NCBI GenBank assembly: GCA_003169845.1
Contig: PNAG01000023.1
Location: 62,001 to 126,000, forward strand
Direction of reading: 5' to 3'
DNA from: Candidatus Dormiibacterota bacterium
GTDB taxonomy: Bacteria; Chloroflexota; Dormibacteria; Dormibacterales; Dormibacteraceae
DNA length: 64,000 bases
Position numbers and translations under genes: made by a program. How positions within the stretch are numbered: position 1 is the stretch's first letter; each line of letters opens with the position of its first letter. The notes under the pieces are model-generated. The model was not told where the DNA came from and did not search any database. It saw only the letters and a list, made by a program, of their open reading frames with translations. Of this stretch, positions 1-8,096 are shown piece after piece.

Positions 1-2
1 GC

Positions 3-764
3 TATGGCCTCGTCGCGGCCGGGACCATGGCGCATTCATATATCGAGGCCTTTCCAAACGAAATCGATGCGTTTCGTGCCTTCGCACAGGACTTTCCGGA
101 GCGCGCCACTTTTCTCGTCGACACCTACGACACCATTCGGGGCGTGGAACGTGCGATTGCCGTCATCAAGGAACTCGGCCTCCGGGGCCAGCTCGCAATC
201 CGCATCGACAGTGGGAATCTCGGCCAGCTCGCAAGGCAGATCCGGCGCCTGCTCGACCGCTCCGATCTCTCGCACGTTCGCATCCTCGCCAGCGGCGGGC
301 TTGACGAGCTCCAGATCGAAGAACTGGTGCGCGGCGGCGTACCGATCGACGCCTTTGGCGTTGGCACGAAGATGGGCGTCTCGGCCGACTATCCATACCT
401 CGACACGGCCTACAAGCTCGTCTGCTACGCGGATCGGCCGGTCATGAAACTGTCGCGAGGCAAGGTCACCGCCCCCGGACGAACGCAGGTGTTCAGACGG
501 TCTCGGCCGTTCAGTGACCTGGTCGCTCTGTATGACGAGCCCGCTCCGGCCGGCCGTGCGCCTGTGCTGGAGCCATTGATGACGAAGGGACGCCGCACCG
601 GTCGCCGTCCATCGTTGACAGAGTCACATGCTCGTTTCCAGGCAGACCTCGCCCTGCTGCCCGACTCGGCGCGCAACCTGCGAGCGCCGAAAGCTCCTCA
701 AGTGCGTTCCAGTCCAGCCCTTAGGCGGATGTCGGACGAGACGATGCGAAGGCTGATTCAGTAG
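3..764 (+). CDS. pncB: Nicotinate phosphoribosyltransferase, C-terminal part (cut by window edge)
   Basis: The reading frame is open to the left edge: in-frame codons before the first ATG read YGLVAAGT, so the gene begins outside the window. The visible part carries the family's GTMAHSYIEAF segment and RIDSGNLGQLARQIRRLLD, then ILASGGLDE and the FGVGTKMGVS phosphate-binding region. The enzyme joins nicotinate to PRPP, with ATP hydrolysis, to make nicotinate mononucleotide for NAD salvage in the cytoplasm. The stop overlaps the convergent membrane-protein gene by 7 bases. Family assignment is firm. Confidence 0.92.
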   Translation, partial: YGLVAAGTMAHSYIEAFPNEIDAFRAFAQDFPERATFLVDTYDTIRGVERAIAVIKELGLRGQLAIRIDSGNLGQLARQIRRLLDRSDLSHVRILASGGLDELQIEELVRGGVPIDAFGVGTKMGVSADYPYLDTAYKLVCYADRPVMKLSRGKVTAPGRTQVFRRSRPFSDLVALYDEPAPAGRAPVLEPLMTKGRRTGRRPSLTESHARFQADLALLPDSARNLRAPKAPQVRSSPALRRMSDETMRRLIQ

Positions 765-1546
765 CGGATGTAGAGGACGTCGCTCTTGGCGATCGAATAC
801 GCGTACTGGTCGCCGATCCTGAACAGCCAGTAGCGCGTGTCGCCTTCGCGCAGCAGGACGTAGTTCGCGTACGTGAACTGTCCCGTGGTCGAGGGCGCCG
901 CGCTTGGAAGGACTGGCGAGCTGGTGACCAGTCGAAGCGTGGACGTCTTGGTGCCGGCCTTCTGGCTGGCGTCCAGCGTGCCGCTCGCGATGGGGATCGA
1001 GATGAGCAGCAGCAGCCCGAGCGCGCCGACGATCAGGCGCTGCGCCTGCGTGCGGCCGAACCCGAGTCGCAGCGCGAAAACCACGCCGGCGATGGCGAGC
1101 GAGGCCGCGAGCTGCGCCGCGACCGAACCGGGCGACGCCCAGTGGTTGCCCAGCGCGACGACCGCGAGAAACACCAGGTAGCCGCCCACGGCGATGGCCG
1201 CGGGCCGCATCGTGCGGGTGGGCGCGCTCATGGCGAGGACAACGACCGTAAGGGGCAAGAGAATCGAGCGCAAGCCCTGGGCGAGGACTTCGGGCAGACC
1301 GAGTCCCAGGCCTTCGACCGGGATGCGGAAGTAGCCGTAGTAGCTCGCGAGGTAGGACCAGCCGGCGAAGACGTCCATGACGACCAGCACGGCGCCGGCC
1401 ACGAGCAGCTCACGTGTCCCCCACCGGAGCCCGGCGAGCAAGTCGGGAAGGGGGCTCGCCGGGGCGGTAGGAGCGAAGGCCTCTGCTGAGATGGGGGGAA
1501 GGGTGGTGGATGAGGCCTTGCTCCGTGGGGGGGTTGCTATCGACAT
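758..1546 (-). CDS. Polytopic membrane protein of unknown function
   Basis: A 262-residue protein. A Ser/Pro/Ala-rich cytoplasmic N-terminus of about 45 residues is followed by roughly four to five hydrophobic segments (LLVAGAVLVVMDVFAGW, SILLPLTVVVLAMS, AAIAVGGYLVFLAVVAL, a Leu-rich segment near residue 175). The last 60 residues look soluble and Tyr-rich (YWLFRIGDQYAYSIAK). No family is recognised. It starts 5 bases after the stop of the upstream minus gene, with a GAAGG ribosome site overlapping that stop, so the two are probably one operon. Confidence 0.7.
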   Translation of the reverse strand: MSIATPPRSKASSTTLPPISAEAFAPTAPASPLPDLLAGLRWGTRELLVAGAVLVVMDVFAGWSYLASYYGYFRIPVEGLGLGLPEVLAQGLRSILLPLTVVVLAMSAPTRTMRPAAIAVGGYLVFLAVVALGNHWASPGSVAAQLAASLAIAGVVFALRLGFGRTQAQRLIVGALGLLLLISIPIASGTLDASQKAGTKTSTLRLVTSSPVLPSAAPSTTGQFTYANYVLLREGDTRYWLFRIGDQYAYSIAKSDVLYIRY

Positions 1547-1551
1547 GAGGG

Positions 1552-2160
1552 TCAGACCTTCACCTTGGCGTCGTCGCCTTCGCCGCCCTTGGGCGGCTGC
1601 GGCTGGATGACAACCGTGACGACGATGGTGCGGATCTCGACGAGGATCGTCTGGCAGACCGTGACCAGCGTGCCCGAGTGTCCGTCCTCACCGAGGGCGG
1701 TCACCTGCACAGTGGAGATGCGCACGAGGAAGGTCTGCTCGGTCTCGGACGTGACGGTGGTGAGGTGGTCGAACTCATCCTCGTCTGCTTTCACCTCGTT
1801 CAGGAGAGGGAGCTCGGAGTTGTGGAATTCGCCCTTGCCCTTGTCGATCGCGGCCTGGGTCGCGGTGCCGGAGAGCCTGGACACGGCCGCTAGCTGAGCA
1901 ATCTGCGAGTCGCAGCTCGCCTCTTCGTCGTTGAGCTTGACCACGACGTTGTCGGTGGCGGCCTTCACCTCGAGGACCAGGCGGGCGTGCTCGTTGTCGC
2001 CATTTGTGCGGCTGGCGGAGGCGACCGGGCCGGAGGTGATGGTGATCGTGTTGCCGTGGATCGCGACGATGAGCGTCGGCACGGCCGCCACCACGACCAC
2101 GGTCGTGATGATCACCGACACGATTCGCGTGCTGAGGAACGTGACGATAGTCGTGATCAC
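1552..2160 (-). CDS. Secreted or membrane-anchored protein of unknown function
   Basis: A 202-residue protein with one N-terminal hydrophobic segment (VSVIITTVVVVAAVPTLIVAI) and a polar exported body with helix-rich, acidic stretches. The tail is again Val/Ile-rich and ends in PQPPKGGEGDDAKVKV. The GTG start is fixed by a near-perfect Shine-Dalgarno, GGGAGGTGAT, 5 bases upstream; most neighbours lack one that strong. No known domain is recognised. A minus-strand intrinsic terminator lies about 145 bases upstream (see separate entry). Confidence 0.65.
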   Translation of the reverse strand: MITTIVTFLSTRIVSVIITTVVVVAAVPTLIVAIHGNTITITSGPVASASRTNGDNEHARLVLEVKAATDNVVVKLNDEEASCDSQIAQLAAVSRLSGTATQAAIDKGKGEFHNSELPLLNEVKADEDEFDHLTTVTSETEQTFLVRISTVQVTALGEDGHSGTLVTVCQTILVEIRTIVVTVVIQPQPPKGGEGDDAKVKV

Positions 2161-2281
2161 TCGCGATCACCTCCCTTTGTCTCCTAAACGGTTTTGGGCC
2201 CTGGAACCTTGCGGACCCCCTCACCCGGCTGTGGCCTTTGCCTATGCGCAAAGCGGCGATGAGGATGGGACGTGCTGATTG

Positions 2282-2305
2282 TTCCCCTGAACGGGGAGAG
2301 GGGGA
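2282..2305. repeat. GC-rich palindromic repeat (CCCC-TGAAC-GGGG type)
   Basis: TCCCCTGAACGGGGAGAGGG is a short palindrome with a GAGAGGG flank. The same core recurs at 11755 and, with one change, near 15332. It is one copy of the intergenic family described under findings. Confidence 0.7.
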
Positions 2306-2342
2306 AAAAACAAGAGGGCCCGCAGCGGTTGCGGCCCCTCTT
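2304..2342 (-). terminator. Intrinsic terminator on the minus strand
   Basis: On the minus strand, AAGAGGGGCCGCA pairs with TGCGGGCCCTCTT (13 positions, one mismatch, 5-base loop) and is followed by TTGTTTTTT. This is a textbook Rho-independent terminator. No coding region lies upstream of it on the minus strand before the phosphoesterase promoter region, so it probably ends a short untranslated transcript or acts as an attenuator for the operon starting at 2160. Confidence 0.65.
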
Positions 2343-2452
2343 CGGCTACCCCTGCCTTCAATCTTGCGCGCCGGACAGGCTGAAGTCCAGCCCCTTAGCC
2401 TCCGAATATGAACGCCGGTGAACTGGAATTAGGCGAACGATCTGGGCTGCGC

Positions 2453-2458
2453 TAGACT
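2453..2458 (+). promoter_or_regulatory. Probable -10 box for the secreted phosphoesterase
   Basis: TAGACT lies 55 bases before the chosen ATG at 2514, in a stretch with no coding potential. No clear -35 hexamer is seen. The remainder of 2161-2489 holds the repeat and the minus-strand terminator and no open frame I would call a gene. Confidence 0.4.
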
Positions 2459-2513
2459 CGACGGCTGGGAGCGCGCGAACGGCGCGCGGATGATTCGTGC
2501 AGGGGGGTACGTG

Positions 2514-3503
2514 ATGCGAAGAGCAATCGCTTTGGCCGGGTTCACCACGCTGCTGGCGATGATCGCGGGGTCAGGATCGGTCGCCGCCGATTCGAGCCGG
2601 ACCGACCTGAAGAACTACCAACATGTGTTCGTGATCATGATGGAGAACACCGGCTACAACCTCCTGATCGGAAACCCGAACGCACCGTGGATCAACTCTG
2701 CCGCCAGCACCTACGGCCTCGCGACCAGCTACTTCGGCGTGACGCACCCGAGCCAGCCCAACTACATTGCGGCGACGGCCGGGATCCAGGGCAACGATAG
2801 CGACGTGAACGAAACGCTCAGCGTGCCGAACATCGTCGACCAGCTCGAGACGCACGGCAAGACCTGGAAGGCGTACATGCAGTCGTACTCGCTATGCACC
2901 AACCCACTGGCCGCCGCGTGCGGCGACCAACTCTATGAGCGCAAGCACAACCCATTCGTGACCTTCGCGGACGTGCAGAGCAGCCCGGCCCGCATGGCGA
3001 ACATCGTCGACTTCAGCCAGCTGAACGGCGACCTCGCGGCCGGGAACGTGCCTGATTACGTGTGGATCAGCCCTGACCAGTGCCATGACATGCACGGCCG
3101 CTCCACCGCCGGCGCTTGCAACTTCGGCAACGAGGCGGGTTTGATCGCCACCGGCGACGCATTCCTGTCCAGCACGGTCGGCGCGATCATGTCCTCGTCC
3201 GCGTGGACCGGTAACTCGGCCATCTTCATCATGTGGGACGAGAGCGAGTTCACCGGTGGTGGCTTCCAGGGATTCGGCGACGACACAGGATGCTGCGACT
3301 CGGTCGCCGGGCAAGGGGGCGGGCACGTAGTGACGCTCGTCATCTCGCACTCCAACCACGCGCCCGCGACCTCAGCCGTCCCCTACAACCACTACTCGGT
3401 GCTGCGCACGATCCAGGACGGCTGGCAGATGGGCTGCCTGGGCTTCACCTGCGATACCGCGAACGTGCCGGCGATGAGCGACCTGACGGGCCCGAAGGGC
3501 TAG
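2514..3503 (+). CDS. Secreted phosphoesterase (AcpA / phospholipase C-like family)
   Basis: I chose the ATG at 2514 rather than 2490 because it follows an AGGGGGG ribosome site and gives a clean signal peptide (MRRAIALAGFTTLLAMIAGSGSVAA). The mature part has the family pattern: HVFVIMMENTGY at the start (metal and nucleophile region), TSYFGVTHPSQPNYIA, then PDYVWISPDQCHDMHG and FIMWDES, closing with HYSVLRTIQDGW. Such proteins cleave phosphate mono- or diesters outside the cell. Exact substrate cannot be read from the sequence. It is about 329 residues, normal for the single-domain secreted forms. Confidence 0.85.
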   Translation: MRRAIALAGFTTLLAMIAGSGSVAADSSRTDLKNYQHVFVIMMENTGYNLLIGNPNAPWINSAASTYGLATSYFGVTHPSQPNYIAATAGIQGNDSDVNETLSVPNIVDQLETHGKTWKAYMQSYSLCTNPLAAACGDQLYERKHNPFVTFADVQSSPARMANIVDFSQLNGDLAAGNVPDYVWISPDQCHDMHGRSTAGACNFGNEAGLIATGDAFLSSTVGAIMSSSAWTGNSAIFIMWDESEFTGGGFQGFGDDTGCCDSVAGQGGGHVVTLVISHSNHAPATSAVPYNHYSVLRTIQDGWQMGCLGFTCDTANVPAMSDLTGPKG

Positions 3504-3570
3504 AGACTGACTCTGGGGGCGGCGGCCTGGGGTGGGCCGCCGCTCCGCTTTCGGGATCAGCGGAAAGCGG

Positions 3571-3783
3571 TCAGGTCTCTTCGCGGTATTGCCTCTTGCC
3601 GGTCGCGGGGTCCTCGTAGACCCGGGTCAGCTTCCCGCTGGTCGGATCCTTGAAGACTTCGTTGGTGGGTTTGAAGTTCCCCTCAACCCCTCCGCGATAG
3701 CGCCTATCCCACACGAAATAGCCGATGACCGCGAACACGACCAGGATCGCCAGGATCACGAGCTGGGCCAGCGGACCCAACAT
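3571..3783 (-). CDS. Small single-pass membrane protein
   Basis: A 70-residue protein: one transmembrane helix (LAQLVILAILVVFAVIGYFVW) followed by a short basic and then polar cytoplasmic tail with two similar segments, FKDPTSGKLTRVYEDP and DPATGKRQYREE. The start lies 1 base after the stop of the YbjQ gene, so it is translated from the same message. No function is recognised. Confidence 0.7.
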   Translation of the reverse strand: MLGPLAQLVILAILVVFAVIGYFVWDRRYRGGVEGNFKPTNEVFKDPTSGKLTRVYEDPATGKRQYREET

Positions 3784-3784
3784 C

Positions 3785-4132
3785 TCAGGCGCTCCGCTCG
3801 ATCACGGCTGCCGTGCCGTAGGCAACAACCTCGGTCATCGTTTGGCCCATCTCAGACGAGTCGAACCGCATCATCACGACCGCGTTCGCGCCCATCGCCC
3901 GGGCGTTCTCTACCATCCGGTCCATCGCGTGGCGACGTGTGTCCTCGACAAGGCGCGTGTACTCGACGATCTCGCCGCCTGCAAGGGACCGCAGCCCGGC
4001 CATGACGTTCCCGCCGAGGCCCCGGCTGCGCACCACGACGCCGAACACCTGGCCGAGGGCCTGCTTCACCTCGTAACCGGCAGGACGCTCGGTCGTGGTG
4101 ACGAGGACCGGAACCGTGGCCTGTTGAGACAT
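3785..4132 (-). CDS. YbjQ/UPF0145 family heavy-metal-binding-like protein
   Basis: A 115-residue cytoplasmic protein. It shows the family pattern TTERPAGYEV near the N-terminus, GVVVRSRGLGGN, and the C-terminal RMVENARAMGANAVVMMRFDSSE. YbjQ-family proteins form oligomers; a metal role has been proposed but is not established. The ATG at 4132 is preceded by GGAGGTC at a good distance, which excludes the much longer open frame that runs to 4537. It is first in a two-gene unit with the small membrane protein. Confidence 0.85.
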   Translation of the reverse strand: MSQQATVPVLVTTTERPAGYEVKQALGQVFGVVVRSRGLGGNVMAGLRSLAGGEIVEYTRLVEDTRRHAMDRMVENARAMGANAVVMMRFDSSEMGQTMTEVVAYGTAAVIERSA

Positions 4133-4207
4133 TGCTTGACCTCCAATCCGAGTTGCCTGGGATCGACTCAGATGGTAGGCGCTGCAGGGTCGGTTGAATC
4201 GCGCGCC

Positions 4208-4213
4208 TAAAAT
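4208..4213 (+). promoter_or_regulatory. Probable -10 box, near-leaderless start
   Basis: TAAAAT lies 8 bases before the ATG at 4222, so the predicted transcript would begin only one or two bases before the start codon. No Shine-Dalgarno is present. Confidence 0.45.
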
Positions 4214-4221
4214 CGCCGGGC

Positions 4222-5190
4222 ATGGAGGGTCCGTGGACGCGGAGCGAGACGAGCGCGTCGGGCCAGGTGTTCGAGTTCCGGCTGTGGGCTTTGCTGACAG
4301 AGCAATCGCGCGGGCAGCTGCACGTGTTCCTGCCACTGACCGACCGAGGGATCGACGCGCTGGTGCACCGGCTCGGCGACGGGGTGTATTTCCGGGTGCA
4401 GGCGAAGGGGCGATCGAGCCTCGCCGACGGTGAGGTGCACCTGGTCGTATGGGCGTCGGCGCTGCTGGACGACGACGCGTTGCTCGTGTCCGGGCTCGTC
4501 GTGGAGGGCGCTTTGGGACCGACGATTCTTGTCGCACCGGTTCGCGAGTTCAAACGGCTGGCCGACCTGACCTCAGCCGATGGCGCGCCTGTCTACTCGA
4601 CCGGGTTCGGGATGAAGCCGCGCTCGGACAGCCGGTGGCTGCCGTGGCTGGTGCCGGCGGAGAGCTTGGTGGAGCGGTTCGGCATCGCTCCGGCCGCGCC
4701 GGCGCTGGCAGAAGTCGTGGTCGCGCGACCGACCTGGCGCAGCGATGTCGGATTCATTGGAGAGTCCGAGGTGGTGCGGCTGCTGGCGGAGGATTCGGGT
4801 CTGAACCTGTTTCGGCCGTTTCCCGACCTGGAGACGTCGGAGCTCGGAGTGCTGCACCTCGAGAGCCGGAGGGTGTTGGGGATTCAGGTGAAGACCGTCG
4901 GGGTCGACGGCGCCCATCCGTATCCGACCGTGATGATCCTGGCATCAAGCTTCCGACCCTCGCCGGCCACCTACGTCGTGGCGCTGGCATGGCTTCGAGA
5001 CGAGGCAAGGTTCCACGAGGAATGCCTCCTGATTCCATCGGAGGATCTGCACCTGATCGCCCAGCCGAAGGTGTCGCACGGACACTTCGAATTCGACTGG
5101 CACCCGGGTTCAACGGCGGAGGGTCACTTGAACAAGTACCGGTGGGGGCTATACGAGCTGCGCCACCGGATCTCGAGTCTCGTCGGGTAA
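4222..5190 (+). CDS. Two-domain protein with duplicated PD-(D/E)XK-like folds
   Basis: A 322-residue soluble protein. Residues about 12-65 (GQVFEFRLWALLTEQ, then DRGIDALVHR, then VYFRVQAKGR) and about 180-230 (GFIGESEVVRLLAED, then DLETSELGVLH, then VLGIQVKTVG) repeat the same order: acidic helix, D in a strand, then Q-x-K at the end of the next strand. That is the pattern of the restriction-endonuclease-like fold. I infer two such domains, possibly nuclease or nucleic-acid-binding. The 3' end overlaps the convergent K+ channel gene by 42 bases. No closer family is recognised. Confidence 0.6.
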   Translation: MEGPWTRSETSASGQVFEFRLWALLTEQSRGQLHVFLPLTDRGIDALVHRLGDGVYFRVQAKGRSSLADGEVHLVVWASALLDDDALLVSGLVVEGALGPTILVAPVREFKRLADLTSADGAPVYSTGFGMKPRSDSRWLPWLVPAESLVERFGIAPAAPALAEVVVARPTWRSDVGFIGESEVVRLLAEDSGLNLFRPFPDLETSELGVLHLESRRVLGIQVKTVGVDGAHPYPTVMILASSFRPSPATYVVALAWLRDEARFHEECLLIPSEDLHLIAQPKVSHGHFEFDWHPGSTAEGHLNKYRWGLYELRHRISSLVG

Positions 5191-5994
5191 CGCGCGGGGG
5201 CTTCGCGCCTCGAGAATTCCGGTCACGAGGTCGAGCCTGGAATGCAGGTCTTCGAGTAGCTGGCATTGCCGATCGATGGTGGCCTTCAACTCGGCCATCT
5301 CGTCCCGCTGAGGCAGCAGTTTCGCAGTCAGTTGAGCCGAGGCGAAGCCCAACAGCCCAATGCTCAGGAAGATGAGCACCCCCGTCAGGATTTTGCCCTC
5401 CTGAGTAACAGGAGTTACGGCGCCATAACCGACGGTACTTGCCGTGATGAATGAGTAGAAGAGAGCATCGCCGAAAGTCCTGATGTTCGGGTTAACGCCT
5501 CCCTCGATTTCGAAATAGCCGTAGGACGCCGCGAGCCAAACGGTGATCAGGATCGGCGCAAGAACCCATAAGCCCACGCCACCGGGCAGGCGATCGCTCG
5601 TCGCAGCCCCGACGCCATACGCCCTGGCGGTCGCACCCAACCTTATGAACCCAAAGAGCCGGATCAATCGAAGTACGCGAAAGGGGCCGACCACGGGAAA
5701 GCACGTGACTATGTCCAGCCAGTGGTTCTTGAGGTAGGTCTTGCGAGAGGCTGCGTCGTAGAGCCTCAGGACGAATTCGAGGATGAATGCTGCCGCCAGC
5801 ACCTCCACCCCGACCGTGACGATTGCCGCAGAGCCCTGGTCCTGGAGAAATGCGAGGACCACGTAAACCAGTGTTAAGCCAGCCGTAAGGAGTTCCCAGG
5901 CGAGGCGGTGCTTGCCTATGAACGACGTGATCCGGCCCTGCGTCCAGGCACGGGCTGGGCTCACATTCAAACTCAATTGCCCACTCATGGGCAC
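5149..5994 (-). CDS. Voltage-gated-type potassium channel
   Basis: A 281-residue membrane protein with S1-S6 layout. It has hydrophobic segments from about residue 33, an Arg-rich S4-like stretch (FRVLRLIRLFGFIRL, about 105-119), and a pore helix leading into the K+ selectivity filter TVGYG at about 187-191. A C-terminal coiled coil follows from about residue 230 (EMAELKATIDRQCQLLEDL). It would pass K+ across the cytoplasmic membrane. The GTG at 5994 and the ATG at 5988 are both possible starts; TATCGG lies 7 bases before the ATG. Its last 42 bases overlap the convergent gene. Confidence 0.88.
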   Translation of the reverse strand: MPMSGQLSLNVSPARAWTQGRITSFIGKHRLAWELLTAGLTLVYVVLAFLQDQGSAAIVTVGVEVLAAAFILEFVLRLYDAASRKTYLKNHWLDIVTCFPVVGPFRVLRLIRLFGFIRLGATARAYGVGAATSDRLPGGVGLWVLAPILITVWLAASYGYFEIEGGVNPNIRTFGDALFYSFITASTVGYGAVTPVTQEGKILTGVLIFLSIGLLGFASAQLTAKLLPQRDEMAELKATIDRQCQLLEDLHSRLDLVTGILEARSPRALPDETRDPVAQLV

Positions 5995-6124
5995 ACCGAT
6001 ACGTTCATGAAGGCCCCTTCCCCAAAGCGAGCGACTCTTAAGTCGGCAGAACCGCCTTACTTAACGCATAGTAGGACAGGACTGGCCGCTTTGGGTCGCC
6101 AGACAGTCGAAAGGGAAGGGGAGC

Positions 6125-6943
6125 GTGGAGGAGAAGGGACAAGTTTCGCCCGACGGGCGGTGGTTTTGGGACGGCCAGACGTGGCTGACTACCAGTTCAC
6201 CGGATGGCGCCTGGAAGTGGAACGGCAGCGAATGGGTTCCGACTGGGCGAATACCAACCGTGGGCCCTGCATCGGACTTCGGGTTCATTAGAAAGGTTCC
6301 AGGCTTCAGAAGTGGCACGCGCTGGAAGGTGGCAATCGCCGCTGTCGGCTATGCCGGAGCTGCATGGCTTGCCGGTCTCACGATCCTCGCCGTAATTGCG
6401 TCCGCGGCCGGCATCATCCCGCCGAGTTCCCACGCCGGGAGCAGCCCAGTGGCTCAAGTAATGGCGGCCTCGCCGTTCCCAAAGACGCTGAGCAGTCCGA
6501 ACCGCGCATCGCCCGTTGTATCACCTCCCCGTCATTCGCCAAGTCCGTCACCGGCGCCAAGCCCAGATCCGTCGCCCCAACCTTCTCCTTCGCCAGCACC
6601 AACCCCCAAGGCCACGCCCGCACCATCTCCAACGGCGGCTCCATCACCTTCGCCGGTGCCCGTTGCTTCTCCGGTAGCTCCTCCTCCGCCTCCTCCTCCG
6701 CCGCCACCGCCGCCAAGCACTTGCGGCGCTCCAGCAAATCCGTGGGGCTACAACTTCTGCGGCGGCAACTACATCAGAAGTCCGCCGAGCACCTTCTGCT
6801 CGTATTTCAACTGCATGGCGAGCTTCTGGAAGAGCACGTTGGGATATGTCGACGAATGCAACGATGGGACGTATAGCCATTCTGGTGGTCGGCAAGGCGC
6901 CTGCTCGTATCACGGCGGCGAGATGAGACCGCTTTACTCCTGA
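6125..6943 (+). CDS. Membrane-anchored Trp-rich/Pro-rich surface protein with DUF3761-like C-terminus
   Basis: A 272-residue protein in four parts. The N-terminal 40 residues contain two short Trp-rich repeats (SPDGRWFWDGQTW and SPDGAWKWNGSEW) like DUF2510-type intracellular motifs. One transmembrane helix follows (about 68-96), then a 100-residue Ser/Pro-rich linker ending in a run of 12 prolines. A Cys-rich extracellular domain ends CNDGTYSHSGGRQGACSYHGG, which matches the DUF3761 pattern. The start is GTG. It is followed 10 bases later by the coiled-coil/PH-like gene and is probably cotranscribed. Confidence 0.75.
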   Translation: MEEKGQVSPDGRWFWDGQTWLTTSSPDGAWKWNGSEWVPTGRIPTVGPASDFGFIRKVPGFRSGTRWKVAIAAVGYAGAAWLAGLTILAVIASAAGIIPPSSHAGSSPVAQVMAASPFPKTLSSPNRASPVVSPPRHSPSPSPAPSPDPSPQPSPSPAPTPKATPAPSPTAAPSPSPVPVASPVAPPPPPPPPPPPPSTCGAPANPWGYNFCGGNYIRSPPSTFCSYFNCMASFWKSTLGYVDECNDGTYSHSGGRQGACSYHGGEMRPLYS

Positions 6944-6953
6944 CCTCTGCAAA

Positions 6954-8033
6954 ATGGCAATGAGTACCGTGATTTCCGACAAGTCAGGGGCCCCGTCAGT
7001 CGTGGCCACAGAGGGCGGCTCGGTGACTTTGGTCATCCTCGATGACCTTCGATCGCGGTTGGCCCTGCTGCAGCAGGGGGCGGCCGACCAATCCAGCCAA
7101 GCAAAGTCGCTTCGTTCTTTGGCCGACGATCGGTGGCGTCAGGTCGGGGCCCTGCTTCTGGCTTCCGCGGAACGGTGGTCCCCAGGTTCACAACTCGCCG
7201 ATCTGGTCCACCAAGCCAGCGCCTTGAAAGAGAAACTCGACGCGGACGTCTCTGAACTAGGCCAAATTCACGGTCAAGAGCACAAAGGGGTTTCCGGCGT
7301 GCTTGGGAGGATTGGGGACTGGAACAAGGGGCGAGGTATTGAGGCTGAGCGTGCGAGCCTGGAGGCTCAACTGAACCCGATGCTGATTCAGATTGGCCGC
7401 CAAGGCGTGGCAGCTCAGCTTCCTGATGCCGACAGCATTCGGGCGCAGGCTGTCGCCGCGGAGTCGGAGGCCGACGGACTTACGTCGCAAGCATCGGACT
7501 CCGCAAATGCGGCGAGTACGGTCAGCGATGAGGTTGAGCGGCGTGCGGGCTCCGAACGCGACCTAGGTTTTGACGCTCCATACGTGGCTGCATATCTCAA
7601 GACGTATGGTGCCGCCGCTATTCAGAGTCCATTGATCCTGAAAAAGGGCGAGCAAGCCTGTCTCGCGGTTCCGGCAACGTTGGCGCGACAGCAGACCCGC
7701 CGACAGTGGGTCGGCGGCAGCCAAGGCTTCAGCTTTCCCATCGGGCACACCGGCATTCGGTATCGGGTCGGCTCGTTTCATGGGCATCCAATTGAGCAGC
7801 AATCTCTGGGCCACCTAGACACGGGCACTCTGGTGGTAACCAACCAACGCATCGCTTTCATTGGCAAAGTGAAATCGACGAGCACGTCCTTTGCGAAGCT
7901 GCTGCATGTCGAGTGTTACTCCGACGCGGTGGCGGTGTTCCAGGAAGGCCGCGAGAATCCCGACTTTTATCTAACTGCACAACCGAAATACGCGTTGTTC
8001 ATGATCAACTGGTCCCTAAACCAAGCCCCGTAG
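6954..8033 (+). CDS. Coiled-coil protein with C-terminal PH/GRAM-like domain
   Basis: A 359-residue cytoplasmic protein. Residues about 25-210 are long Ala/Gln/Glu/Leu-rich helices likely to form coiled coils. The last 140 residues read like a bacterial PH/GRAM fold: LKKGEQACLAVPATL, then GTLVVTNQRIAFIGK, LLHVECYSDAVAVFQEGRENPDFYL. Such modules often bind membranes or partners; function here is unknown. ATG at 6954 and at 6960 are both possible. It sits between the DUF3761-like gene and an HsdR_N gene. Confidence 0.65.
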   Translation: MAMSTVISDKSGAPSVVATEGGSVTLVILDDLRSRLALLQQGAADQSSQAKSLRSLADDRWRQVGALLLASAERWSPGSQLADLVHQASALKEKLDADVSELGQIHGQEHKGVSGVLGRIGDWNKGRGIEAERASLEAQLNPMLIQIGRQGVAAQLPDADSIRAQAVAAESEADGLTSQASDSANAASTVSDEVERRAGSERDLGFDAPYVAAYLKTYGAAAIQSPLILKKGEQACLAVPATLARQQTRRQWVGGSQGFSFPIGHTGIRYRVGSFHGHPIEQQSLGHLDTGTLVVTNQRIAFIGKVKSTSTSFAKLLHVECYSDAVAVFQEGRENPDFYLTAQPKYALFMINWSLNQAP

Positions 8034-8096
8034 CCGCAGGCTGGAATCAAAGCAACCTGATCGGCAACCACCAGCCAGTTCGAAGGAGATAACGCG

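Noticed and set aside
6532-6720. Gly-rich minus frame opposite the Pro-rich linker
   Set aside because: Simple antisense of the Ser/Pro codons (GGCGGTGG repeats); low-complexity shadow.
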